A stretch of DNA of 64,000 nt, taken from NCBI GenBank assembly GCA_938046095.1, contig CALIXS010000026.1, forward strand, positions 1 to 64,000, in the 5' to 3' direction. Source of the DNA: an uncultured Clostridia bacterium. GTDB taxonomy: Bacteria > Bacillota > Clostridia > Peptostreptococcales > Anaerovoracaceae. This document shows positions 49,701 to 57,218 of this stretch, one piece after another. A program made the translations under genes and the position numbers. Every line of letters begins with the position of its first letter. Position 1 is the stretch's first letter. The notes under the pieces are model-generated. The model searched no databases, was not told where the DNA came from, and saw only the letters and a list, made by a program, of their open reading frames with translations.

Positions 49701-51146
49701 ATGGCTTACATTGACAGAGAACTTGTAGAGCGCGAGATGAAATACTGGCGGATACCGGGCGCGGCACTTGCCGTGGTCGGAGACGGCATAGAGGAGGAGT
49801 TCGAGTGTTTCGGATTTAGGGACAGGGAAAACGGGCTGCCATTCGATGAAGACACTTTGTTTTGTATAGCGTCGTGCTCCAAGGCGATGACGTCCGCTCT
49901 TATCGCAAGGCTCGTTGCGGAAGGAACGTTAGACTACGACAAGCCCGTGAACAGTTACATACCCGAGTTCGGCCTCTTTGATCCCGACGCGTCGGAGAGC
50001 TTCACTCTAAGAGATATGCTTTGCCACAGGACGGGTTTCGGGGCGCATGACGTGCTTTGGCCGGCGGACAGAGGTGAGCTCGCACGCCGCATGAGATATA
50101 TCGAGCCGTGCGATACTTTCAGAGGAAGGTCGCTATACTCGAACGTCATATATGCCCTGATCGGCTATGTCGCGGAATACGTCACGGGAAAGACGTGGCC
50201 GGATCTCATGAAGGAATATATTTTTGAACCTCTTCACATGGACAGGACTACGTGTACCGCCGAGGGCATAATTCACGACCCCGATATGGCACAGCCATAT
50301 TACGTCATCGACGGGGAGAACGTAAAGGTCCCGTTTTGGAACATCGACGGAGGAGGACCTGCCGCATCCGTCAACACGACGATACGCGACTTCGCCAAAT
50401 GGCTGAGGTTTAATATCGCAGGCGGTGTGAACGAGGACGGTATAAGGCTCATACCGGAGGGGATTTTCGCCGACATGCATTCTCCGCAGATAGAGTACAA
50501 GGATTTTTTGCCTGCCGACAAGTATCCGTGCGATTCGTACTGCATGGGCTGGAGAGACGGGCAGTACAAAGGTCACAGGTTTCAGAAGCACAGCGGCTGT
50601 ATAGAGGGCTACTGCTCGTTCCAGATGTTCATGCCGGACGACCGCATCGGTGTTTTGGTAATGCTGAACATTCAAGGTCCGGCGGCGAGCTTCTCACATT
50701 CAATGGCATACACCATAATCGACAAAGTGCTGAAGCTCGGGAACGAAGACTGGCCGCACCTGTTTCACGATGACGGAGAGAGGGCGCCTCTTTCGAGCTA
50801 TCTCGGATTTTACACGGACGTCGCATCACAGCGTCTGCCGAGATCGCTTGAAGGTCTGCCGATGACAGTGCCGGAGTCGGCGTTTACCGGAGAGTACCTT
50901 AATCCGGGACATGGTACCGTCCGCGTATATTCGCAGGAGGACAGACTCATGCTGCACTACCGTGACCAGGATCTGCCGCTAAGACATTGGGGTGCCGATG
51001 CCTTTATAATGGAGAACGTAAAGGCGGATACGCAGACGATGAAGGTTCCCGTAACGTTCATCAAAAACGAATTCGGCGAAGTGATAAAGGTGGCCATAGG
51101 ATACGAGCCTCAGGTTGAGGACATAATATTTATAAGGAGGGTATAG
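49701..51146 (+). CDS. serine hydrolase of the beta-lactamase / class C family
   Basis: 481 residues. The penicillin-binding fold is marked by the nucleophile motif SCSK (about residue 56), the tyrosine motif YSN in LYSNVIYALIGYV, and a late HSG (KHSGCIEG) in place of KTG. A C-terminal extension (about 380-481) forms a beta-rich domain as in many esterase/amidase members. No signal peptide is seen, so it is likely cytoplasmic. GGGAGG precedes the ATG. It lies 15 bases behind the fusion gene and three bases before the peroxiredoxin gene. Substrate unknown. Confidence 0.85.
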   Translation: MAYIDRELVEREMKYWRIPGAALAVVGDGIEEEFECFGFRDRENGLPFDEDTLFCIASCSKAMTSALIARLVAEGTLDYDKPVNSYIPEFGLFDPDASESFTLRDMLCHRTGFGAHDVLWPADRGELARRMRYIEPCDTFRGRSLYSNVIYALIGYVAEYVTGKTWPDLMKEYIFEPLHMDRTTCTAEGIIHDPDMAQPYYVIDGENVKVPFWNIDGGGPAASVNTTIRDFAKWLRFNIAGGVNEDGIRLIPEGIFADMHSPQIEYKDFLPADKYPCDSYCMGWRDGQYKGHRFQKHSGCIEGYCSFQMFMPDDRIGVLVMLNIQGPAASFSHSMAYTIIDKVLKLGNEDWPHLFHDDGERAPLSSYLGFYTDVASQRLPRSLEGLPMTVPESAFTGEYLNPGHGTVRVYSQEDRLMLHYRDQDLPLRHWGADAFIMENVKADTQTMKVPVTFIKNEFGEVIKVAIGYEPQVEDIIFIRRV

Positions 51147-51149
51147 AGA

Positions 51150-51608
51150 ATGCTTGCAGTCGGAATAAAGGCGCCCGATTTTTCCCTGCCGGATCAGAAC
51201 GGCGAGCTGCACAAGCTGTCCGATTACAGAGGGAAAAAGGTCATTCTGTACTTTTATCCGAAGGATATGACGGCGGGGTGTACCGGTCAGGCCTGCGGCT
51301 TTGCCGAGAGATACCCGCAGATACTTGAAAAGGGAGCCGTGGTTCTGGGAGTCAGCAAAGACAGCGTGGCTTCGCATAAGAAGTTCGAACAAAAATATGA
51401 GCTCCCGTTTACGTTGCTTTCGGATCCGGAGCTCAAGGTGCTCAAAGAATATGACGTCTGGAAGGAAAAAAAGCTCTACGGCAAGGTATCGATGGGAGTA
51501 GTCAGGACGACGTACCTTATCGACGAGGACGGTGTGATAATAAAGGCAAAGGACAAGGTCAGAGCCGCCGGGAATCCTGCCGATATGCTCGCCGCTCTTT
51601 CGGAATGA
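51150..51608 (+). CDS. bcp: thiol peroxidase of the Bcp/PrxQ peroxiredoxin family
   Basis: 152 residues. Reduces hydroperoxides using thioredoxin. The peroxidatic cysteine is in KDMTAGCTGQACGF, with the resolving cysteine five residues later, the PrxQ pattern. Preceding PLLDQNGELHKL-type opening (FSLPDQNGELHKLSDYRGKK as adjacent segments) and a C-terminal DKVRAAGNPADML complete the family. AAGGAGGG overlaps the end of the serine hydrolase gene, so it is coupled to it. Confidence 0.93.
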   Translation: MLAVGIKAPDFSLPDQNGELHKLSDYRGKKVILYFYPKDMTAGCTGQACGFAERYPQILEKGAVVLGVSKDSVASHKKFEQKYELPFTLLSDPELKVLKEYDVWKEKKLYGKVSMGVVRTTYLIDEDGVIIKAKDKVRAAGNPADMLAALSE

Positions 51609-51708
51609 CGCATCGCGGGCCCGGTTTGGGGACGGCGCGCGGCGAGGAACTCATACCGAGCCGGCAGCGTGTACGGACGCTTTGAAGAGCCTTACAGGTT
51701 CAGGGATA

Positions 51709-52233
51709 TCACAATGCGGTTCTGAGCCAGAAGATAAGCAGGCCTATACCCAATCCGAACACTATGCTGCGGCTTATGCCGCGGCTTTTTATTATAATAA
51801 AAAAACCGAGCGGCAGCATGGGTATCCACAAATAAGGGATGTAGCCCGCGTATTCCACAGGCACGGCACCTCTTTTGACGGCAAGGAAGACGGCGCCGTA
51901 TGCAGCGGCCGCCGCTAAAATGCATATGAAGATACGGGCGAGCTCAATGGCTACCCGCCGTTTAGCTTCGGCGACGGCGCCGTATATCGCCATGATAGCT
52001 TTGCCGCGCGCAACGTCGGCATCGTGCTGCATGCTCGCTTTGCGCTCATATCTTTCGCGTTCCAGTTTTTCCCTGTACTTTTCCGTTTCCGTTTTCGGTG
52101 ACTCGTTCGGCCTGAGCGGATCCTCTTTGATAAGAAGGCTGTGGCCGCAGTATTCGCACACGGCCTGCCTGGCTCCGGGCTTAATCTTGAGCTGAGCGCC
52201 GCAGGACGGGCAGGTGAGATCTATGAATTTCAT
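51709..52233 (-). CDS. zinc-ribbon membrane protein
   Basis: 174 residues. An N-terminal zinc ribbon (CPSCG at 9-13, CEYCG at 27-31) is followed by a charged helical stretch (about 40-85) and two to three membrane helices (IARIFICILAAAAAYGAVFL, YIPYLWIPMLPLGFFIII, SIVFGLGIGLLIFWL). No named family recognised. It is divergent from the SPFH gene cluster, whose proteins also carry zinc ribbons, so a shared envelope-related role is likely. The ribosome site is weak (AGGAGCAA). Confidence 0.7.
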   Translation of the reverse strand: MKFIDLTCPSCGAQLKIKPGARQAVCEYCGHSLLIKEDPLRPNESPKTETEKYREKLERERYERKASMQHDADVARGKAIMAIYGAVAEAKRRVAIELARIFICILAAAAAYGAVFLAVKRGAVPVEYAGYIPYLWIPMLPLGFFIIIKSRGISRSIVFGLGIGLLIFWLRTAL

Positions 52234-52393
52234 TATTTGCTCCTGTATTTCGATGAGATAAATATATCATATCAGAGCATTGTGTCAAATATTCGTTTAC
52301 ATAATAAAGAAAAGCAGATAAAATAGAGCTAATCAACCCGTTTTGCCTGTCGGGCCGTTCGCAGTGCCCAGGGCAGTGAAAGGAGAAAACAAT

Positions 52394-53665
52394 ATGGGAC
52401 TGATAAAAGCAGGTCTTGGCACGGTGCAGGGAGTTCTTGCCGATCAATGGAAAGAATTCTTTTATTGCGATTCGCTCGGCAAGGATCAACTCGTGGTCCG
52501 GGGGCAGAAAAGGATAGGGAACCGTTCATCAAACACAAAGGGTAATGACAATATCATCTCTAACGGTTCCGGCATCGCGGTTGCGGACGGACAGTGCATG
52601 ATGATTATTGACCAGGGCAAGATCGTAGAGGTTTGTGCGGAACCGGGGGAATTCACATACGATTCTTCATCTGAACCCAGCATCTTTGCGGGTGGTTTGG
52701 ACAGCTCGATAGCCGAAACTTTCAAGCAGGTCGGCAGGCGTTTTACATACGGAGGAGATACGGCCAAGGAACAGAGGGTCTATTACTTCAATACGAAGGA
52801 ACTCATGGACAACAAGTTCGGTACGCCAAATCCTATTCCGTTCAGGGTGGTTGACAAGAATATCAATCTTGATATCGACGTCGCCGTCCGCTGTTCGGGT
52901 GTTTATTCATACAGGATCGCAGATCCTCTTCTCTTCTACACGCACGTATGCGGCAATGTGGAGAGAGAATACATGAGAGAAGAACTCGATACACAGCTGA
53001 AGACAGAGTTTATCAGCGCTCTTGCACCTGCATTCGGAAAGCTGTCGGCTCTTCAGATAAGACCTAACGAGCTTGCCGGGCACAACGACGAGATAGAGCA
53101 GGCGATGAATGAACAGTTGTCACAGGAGTGGGGCGAGCACAGAGGCCTCAGGATCGTATCAGTTGCGCTCAACCCTGTAACACTTCCTGAGGAGGATGCC
53201 GCTCTCATCAAAGAAGCTCAGAGGAATGCAATACTCAGAGATCCTACGATGGCTGCGGCTACACTGACAGGAGCTCAGGCTGAGGCACTTCAAAAGGCCG
53301 CTTCTAACCAAAACGGCGCGATGACCGGATTTATGGGTCTCGGAATGGCTATGCAGGCAGGCGGAGCGACAAACACGCAGCAGCTCTTCTCGATGGGTCA
53401 GCAAAATCAGGCGGCACAGCAGGGTCAGGCACCCCAGGTACCTCCGCAAGGTCAGGCACCTCAGCAGAATCCGATACCGCAGGGCGCGGCCGCGGTGGGT
53501 GCCGTGGCAGGTTGGACATGTCCTAAATGTAACACCGTTTCCTCAGGCAAATTCTGCCCTACATGCGGCACGGAAAAGCCTGACGACGGAAAGTGGACAT
53601 GCCGCTGCGGACAGGTAAACGAAGGAAATTTCTGTCCTTCCTGCGGATCCAAGAGGCCGGAGTAA
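52394..53665 (+). CDS. SPFH-domain protein with two C-terminal zinc ribbons (YdjI-like)
   Basis: 423 residues from ATG 52394 (AAAGGAGAA upstream). The N-terminal 300 residues are the SPFH/virion-core-like domain of Bacillus YdjI (NKFGTPNPIPFRVVDKNINL in part, LRIVSVALNPVTLPEED). A Gln/Pro-rich linker (about 345-375) follows, then two zinc ribbons (CPKCN...CPTCG and CRCGQ...CPSCG). In Bacillus, ydjGHI accompany the phage-shock protein PspA and respond to envelope stress; here pspA is absent. First of three genes with the same content in another order. Confidence 0.82.
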   Translation: MGLIKAGLGTVQGVLADQWKEFFYCDSLGKDQLVVRGQKRIGNRSSNTKGNDNIISNGSGIAVADGQCMMIIDQGKIVEVCAEPGEFTYDSSSEPSIFAGGLDSSIAETFKQVGRRFTYGGDTAKEQRVYYFNTKELMDNKFGTPNPIPFRVVDKNINLDIDVAVRCSGVYSYRIADPLLFYTHVCGNVEREYMREELDTQLKTEFISALAPAFGKLSALQIRPNELAGHNDEIEQAMNEQLSQEWGEHRGLRIVSVALNPVTLPEEDAALIKEAQRNAILRDPTMAAATLTGAQAEALQKAASNQNGAMTGFMGLGMAMQAGGATNTQQLFSMGQQNQAAQQGQAPQVPPQGQAPQQNPIPQGAAAVGAVAGWTCPKCNTVSSGKFCPTCGTEKPDDGKWTCRCGQVNEGNFCPSCGSKRPE

Positions 53666-53668
53666 GTC

Positions 53669-54757
53669 ATGGCCGATATAAGGGATTTCAAATGTCCTTC
53701 CTGTGGAGGAGCGATACATTGGGACAGTACGGCTCAGAAAATGAAGTGTCCGTTCTGTGAAACCGAATTTGATATTTCGACGCTTCAGTCCTTTGATGAC
53801 GACCTGAGGCAGGATGAGAAAACGGACGACATGAATTGGCAATCCGGCCCTGAAGCGGAATGGACCGAGGGCGAGACGGACAACATGCGTGTCTATGTGT
53901 GTAAGTCGTGCGGAGGCGAAATAATCGGCGACAAGGATATGGGTGCGTCTTCGTGCCCTTACTGCGGTAATTCCGTAATAGTGCCGTCGCAGTTCAAGGG
54001 CGATCTTAAGCCTGATATTCTCATTCCGTTCAAGCTGAACAAGGAGCAGGCAAAAGACGGACTGCGCCGGCATATGAAAGGGAAACGCCTTCTTCCCAAG
54101 GTATTCAAGGACGAAAATCATATAGATGAGATAAAAGGCATCTACGTTCCTTTTTGGCTGTTTGATGCTCAGGCGGAGGCTGACGCAAGATATAAGGCGG
54201 AGCAGGTGAACAGCTGGACCGACTCAAAGTTCAGATATACCGAAACGAGAGTTTACTCCGTCTCCAGAAGCGGAACGCTGGGGTTCGAGAACGTCGCATG
54301 CGACGGTTCATCCAAACTTGATGACAGGCTGATGGACTCGATCGGGCCGTTCAATTCTGCCGAAGCCGTACCGTTTCAGACGGCGTATCTGTCAGGATAT
54401 CTCGCCGACCGCTACGACGTGACCGCGGATCAGTGCAGGGAAAGAGCAAATGAACGCATCCGCAAATCGACTGCGGATACATTCGTGCGCACGGTCACAG
54501 GTTACAGCAGCGTCAGGACGGAAAGCTGCAGCATAAGACTGAGCAATGCGAGGACGAAGTACGCGCTTTATCCTGTATGGCTTCTCAATACCACTTGGAG
54601 GGGGAACCGTTATATGTTCGCCATGAATGGGCAGACGGGCAGATTTATCGGCGACCTGCCGGAGGATAAGGGCGCTTATGCGCGCTGGTTTGCGTTGATC
54701 GGCGGGATCGCCGCCGTCGCAGCACTCGGGATCCAGTATCTGATATACCTGGTGTAA
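53669..54757 (+). CDS. zinc-ribbon membrane protein (YdjG-like)
   Basis: 362 residues. Two zinc ribbons open the protein (CPSCGG...CPFCE at about 8-32, CKSCGG...CPYCG at about 80-104). A beta-rich domain of about 200 residues follows (GIYVPFWLFDAQAEADARY, YPVWLLNTTWRGNRYMFAMN), and a single C-terminal helix (FALIGGIAAVAALGIQYLIYLV). It begins three bases after the SPFH gene and is followed in 12 bases by the TPM gene, the partners of YdjG in Bacillus. Probably an envelope-stress membrane complex. Confidence 0.8.
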   Translation: MADIRDFKCPSCGGAIHWDSTAQKMKCPFCETEFDISTLQSFDDDLRQDEKTDDMNWQSGPEAEWTEGETDNMRVYVCKSCGGEIIGDKDMGASSCPYCGNSVIVPSQFKGDLKPDILIPFKLNKEQAKDGLRRHMKGKRLLPKVFKDENHIDEIKGIYVPFWLFDAQAEADARYKAEQVNSWTDSKFRYTETRVYSVSRSGTLGFENVACDGSSKLDDRLMDSIGPFNSAEAVPFQTAYLSGYLADRYDVTADQCRERANERIRKSTADTFVRTVTGYSSVRTESCSIRLSNARTKYALYPVWLLNTTWRGNRYMFAMNGQTGRFIGDLPEDKGAYARWFALIGGIAAVAALGIQYLIYLV

Positions 54758-54769
54758 GGAGGAAGCAAT

Positions 54770-55594
54770 ATGAAAAGAAAAGTGATTATGCTCCTCTCTG
54801 TCGTTGCGCTGTGCGTTTTGTTCGCGGGGACGGCGCTTGCGGAAAACAAGGATTATGTCGTGGACAATGCCGACATTCTCACCGACTCGGAAGAGGCGGA
54901 GCTTGAACAAAAGGCTGCCGAGGTATCGCAGAGGCAGGGGCTTGATATTGTATTATTGACTGTAAACAGCCTTGAAGGCAAGACTGTCGCCAATTATGCC
55001 GACGATTTTTACTTTTTTAACGGTTACGGGCAGGGAGAGTCTTCGGACGGCGTGATAATGACAGTTGCCATGGATGACCGCAAGTGGGGTATCGAGACGA
55101 CAGGCTACGGTATTACGGCGCTGACGGATTACGGGATGGATCTGATGGACGAGGCGATTGTGCCTTACCTGGGCGACGGCGATTATGTAAAGGCGTTCCG
55201 CAAATTTATAGAGATGACGGACGATTACGTAACCCGGGCGAGGAACGGCAGTCCGGTAGACACGTACGACGAGGACGCGGCGGACAAGTCGTTCCCTTGG
55301 GGTATCAGAGCCGCTATCTCCGCCGCTATAGGTTTGCTGGCAGGCTTTCTCGGCACGGGCTCGATGAAATCCAAACTGAAAACCGTGTACAGCCTGACAG
55401 CGGCGGAAGACAATATAATAAATCAGAGTCTGTTTCTGAACAAAGAGGCATCGCGCGATCTGTTCCTCTATAATAATATTGTACAGGTTCCGATTGCAAC
55501 GGATAATAATAACGGAGGTAACAGTTCCGGCGGCAGTACGACGCATGTATCGAGCAGCGGCATGACACACGGCGGCCACTCCGGTAATTTTTAG
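54770..55594 (+). CDS. TPM-domain membrane protein (YdjH-like)
   Basis: 274 residues. A cleavable signal peptide (KVIMLLSVVALCVLFAGTALA) precedes a TPM domain (about 25-150: YVVDNADILTDSEEAELEQK, NGYGQGESSDGVIMTVAMDD). One membrane helix lies at about 182-200 and the tail is rich in Gly, Ser and His (HVSSSGMTHGGHSGNF). The TPM domain is extracytoplasmic. AAGGAGGAA precedes the ATG. Last gene of the SPFH/zinc-ribbon/TPM operon. Confidence 0.85.
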   Translation: MKRKVIMLLSVVALCVLFAGTALAENKDYVVDNADILTDSEEAELEQKAAEVSQRQGLDIVLLTVNSLEGKTVANYADDFYFFNGYGQGESSDGVIMTVAMDDRKWGIETTGYGITALTDYGMDLMDEAIVPYLGDGDYVKAFRKFIEMTDDYVTRARNGSPVDTYDEDAADKSFPWGIRAAISAAIGLLAGFLGTGSMKSKLKTVYSLTAAEDNIINQSLFLNKEASRDLFLYNNIVQVPIATDNNNGGNSSGGSTTHVSSSGMTHGGHSGNF

Positions 55595-55604
55595 ACGGAA
55601 TTAA

Positions 55605-55673
55605 GGATATTTCCGAACAAAACAGGATATTTCCGATATTTAATTTCAGGTCCGAAGGCGCAGCTTTCGGATC
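55605..55673. repeat. 12-bp direct repeat and weak hairpin after the TPM gene
   Basis: GGATATTTCCGA occurs at 55605-55616 and 55625-55636. TCCGAA...TTCGGA (about 55652-55672) can form a short stem without a T-run. Confidence 0.45.
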
Positions 55674-55700
55674 TGAATTGCTTAAAAGGGGGGGATTACG

Positions 55701-56408
55701 ATGAAACGGGAATCTTCAAAACCGAAAAAGAAAGGGAAAGACCCTTCACCGAAATACGAGCTTGCGATTTTTGATATGGACGGAACGATACTCGATACTC
55801 TGGAAGATCTTGCCGACGGGCTGAATTACGCGCTCGGCGAGATGGGATATCCGCAGAGGAGCGCTGCCGAGGCGCGCAGCTTTCTCGGAAACGGTTCGCG
55901 CAGGCTGATAGAACTCGGCGTACCGGAGGGTACGAGTCCGGAGGACATACAAAAAACCCTGAATATATATTTTCCGTACTACATCAGCCATTGTGAAATA
56001 AAAACAAAGCCTTATAAGGGAATAAAGGAAATGCTGGCCGAGCTGCGCCGCATGGGAACGAAGACTGCCGTAGTCTCGAACAAAATGGACAAGGCGGTTC
56101 ATGAACTCGCGGAGAAATACTTTCACGGATGTTTCGATTCTGCTGTGGGCGAAAGGCCGGGCGTGCGCAAAAAACCCGCTCCCGATTCGGTCAACATGGC
56201 GATATGCCGGCTCGGAGCCGCGCGTGAAAAGACGGTCTATATAGGTGATTCTGAAGTTGACGTTGCGACCGCCGTCAATTCGGGACTTGAATCCATAATA
56301 GTAACGTGGGGGTTTCGTGACAGGGAGGATCTCGAAAAAACGGGAGCCTGCACGATAGTCGATACGGTGGATGAACTCAAAAAAGAACTCGGTATCATAC
56401 GATACTGA
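55701..56408 (+). CDS. HAD-superfamily hydrolase, phosphoglycolate-phosphatase-like
   Basis: 235 residues. HAD motifs are complete: FDMDGTILDTLEDL with the nucleophile aspartate near residue 25, AVVSNK (motif II), the lysine in RKKPAPDS, and YIGDSEVDVATA (motif IV). The helical cap after motif I is the C1 type of Gph/PGMB. A basic N-terminal extension of about 18 residues is not part of the fold. Substrate not certain. It converges on the small gene at 56395, and the two frames overlap by 14 bases. Confidence 0.85.
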   Translation: MKRESSKPKKKGKDPSPKYELAIFDMDGTILDTLEDLADGLNYALGEMGYPQRSAAEARSFLGNGSRRLIELGVPEGTSPEDIQKTLNIYFPYYISHCEIKTKPYKGIKEMLAELRRMGTKTAVVSNKMDKAVHELAEKYFHGCFDSAVGERPGVRKKPAPDSVNMAICRLGAAREKTVYIGDSEVDVATAVNSGLESIIVTWGFRDREDLEKTGACTIVDTVDELKKELGIIRY

Positions 56409-56637
56409 ACAATACGCCGCCGAGCACTATGCCGCACGCAAGTATTACGAATGCGTTGGTGACGAGCTGTCCGCGGCTGAGCGATTTTGCCCTGAGCTCC
56501 TCCAATTTATGCTCGTCTATCGAGTTGAGAGAACGCAATTTTGATATTTCGACTTCAAGGTCATCGAGCTTACTGTTCAGGTTTGCCAGTTCATCAAGGC
56601 GTTCGCCTATTTTTTTATGAAGTTCTTCTTCAGTCAT
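56395..56637 (-). CDS. small coiled-coil, tail-anchored membrane protein (A)
   Basis: 80 residues. A heptad-patterned coiled coil (about 5-55, ERLDELANLNSKLDDLEVEI) is followed by a single C-terminal helix (TNAFVILACGIVLGGVLFSI). CGGAG lies six bases before the ATG. It is 12 bases behind a second gene of the same length and layout. No family recognised; a scaffold or assembly role at the membrane is possible. Confidence 0.7.
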   Translation of the reverse strand: MTEEELHKKIGERLDELANLNSKLDDLEVEISKLRSLNSIDEHKLEELRAKSLSRGQLVTNAFVILACGIVLGGVLFSIV

Positions 56638-56649
56638 TTTGTTCTCCGA

Positions 56650-56892
56650 TTAAAATAATGCCGAAACGGACTGACCGATCACGAGTCCCGCCATGAACAA
56701 AGCGACGGCGCCAAGTATTTTCAGCGTGTGCCACTCTTTGGCGCTTTTTAGCGCACAGAGCTTATCCCTGCCTTCGGCGGCTATTTTATCGTATTCGCGC
56801 GACAGGGCGTAATATTTGTCTTTTGCCTGCGCCAGTCGCTTGTCGAGTCCGGCAAGCTCGCGCTCAAGCTGCTCGTTGCTTTTTTCTGTCAT
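56650..56892 (-). CDS. small coiled-coil, tail-anchored membrane protein (B)
   Basis: 80 residues with the same plan as the downstream gene: coiled coil (about 5-48, ERELAGLDKRLAQAKDKYYA) and C-terminal helix (LGAVALFMAGLVIGQSVSAL). The sequences are not close, so this is an old duplication or a functional pair. AAAGGAT precedes the ATG. First gene of the pair. Confidence 0.7.
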   Translation of the reverse strand: MTEKSNEQLERELAGLDKRLAQAKDKYYALSREYDKIAAEGRDKLCALKSAKEWHTLKILGAVALFMAGLVIGQSVSALF

Positions 56893-57078
56893 CGGATGAT
56901 CCTTTCTTTTTGAAATTATATACCTAAACGAGTGTGCGGTGCAATATCAGGAATAAAACCGTATGGAGATGATATAAAAAGGATTTAATAGGATGAAAGG
57001 GGCTGAAACGACAGTTCTTTTTTTTAGAGTAAAGCAATAAAGCGTATCATTTTGCTCCGAAAACTATATGATTTCGCG

Positions 57079-57107
57079 GTATCGGACATATCGCCGGACA
57101 GCGATAC
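57079..57107. promoter_or_regulatory. inverted repeat upstream of the opp promoter
   Basis: GTATCG (57079-57084) and CGATAC (57102-57107) face each other across 17 bases, about 50-80 bases upstream of the -12 element. It is a possible activator site. The rest of 56893-57143 shows no gene. Confidence 0.35.
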
Positions 57108-57143
57108 ATAATGCCCGATTACGACATAGTATGATTGAAAAAA

Positions 57144-57158
57144 CGGCACGGGAATTGC
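57144..57158 (+). promoter_or_regulatory. sigma-54 (-24/-12) promoter of the opp operon
   Basis: CGGCACG, four bases, TTGC, with exactly ten bases between GG and GC. It differs from the consensus TGGCACG-N4-TTGC only at the first base. Transcription would start near 57170, 49 bases before the oppA ATG. Confidence 0.72.
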
Positions 57159-57218
57159 GTTAATTTTCTACGCAGAAAATATCTTTTGACCGATTAGAAA
57201 GGAAAGAAGGACAGAACG

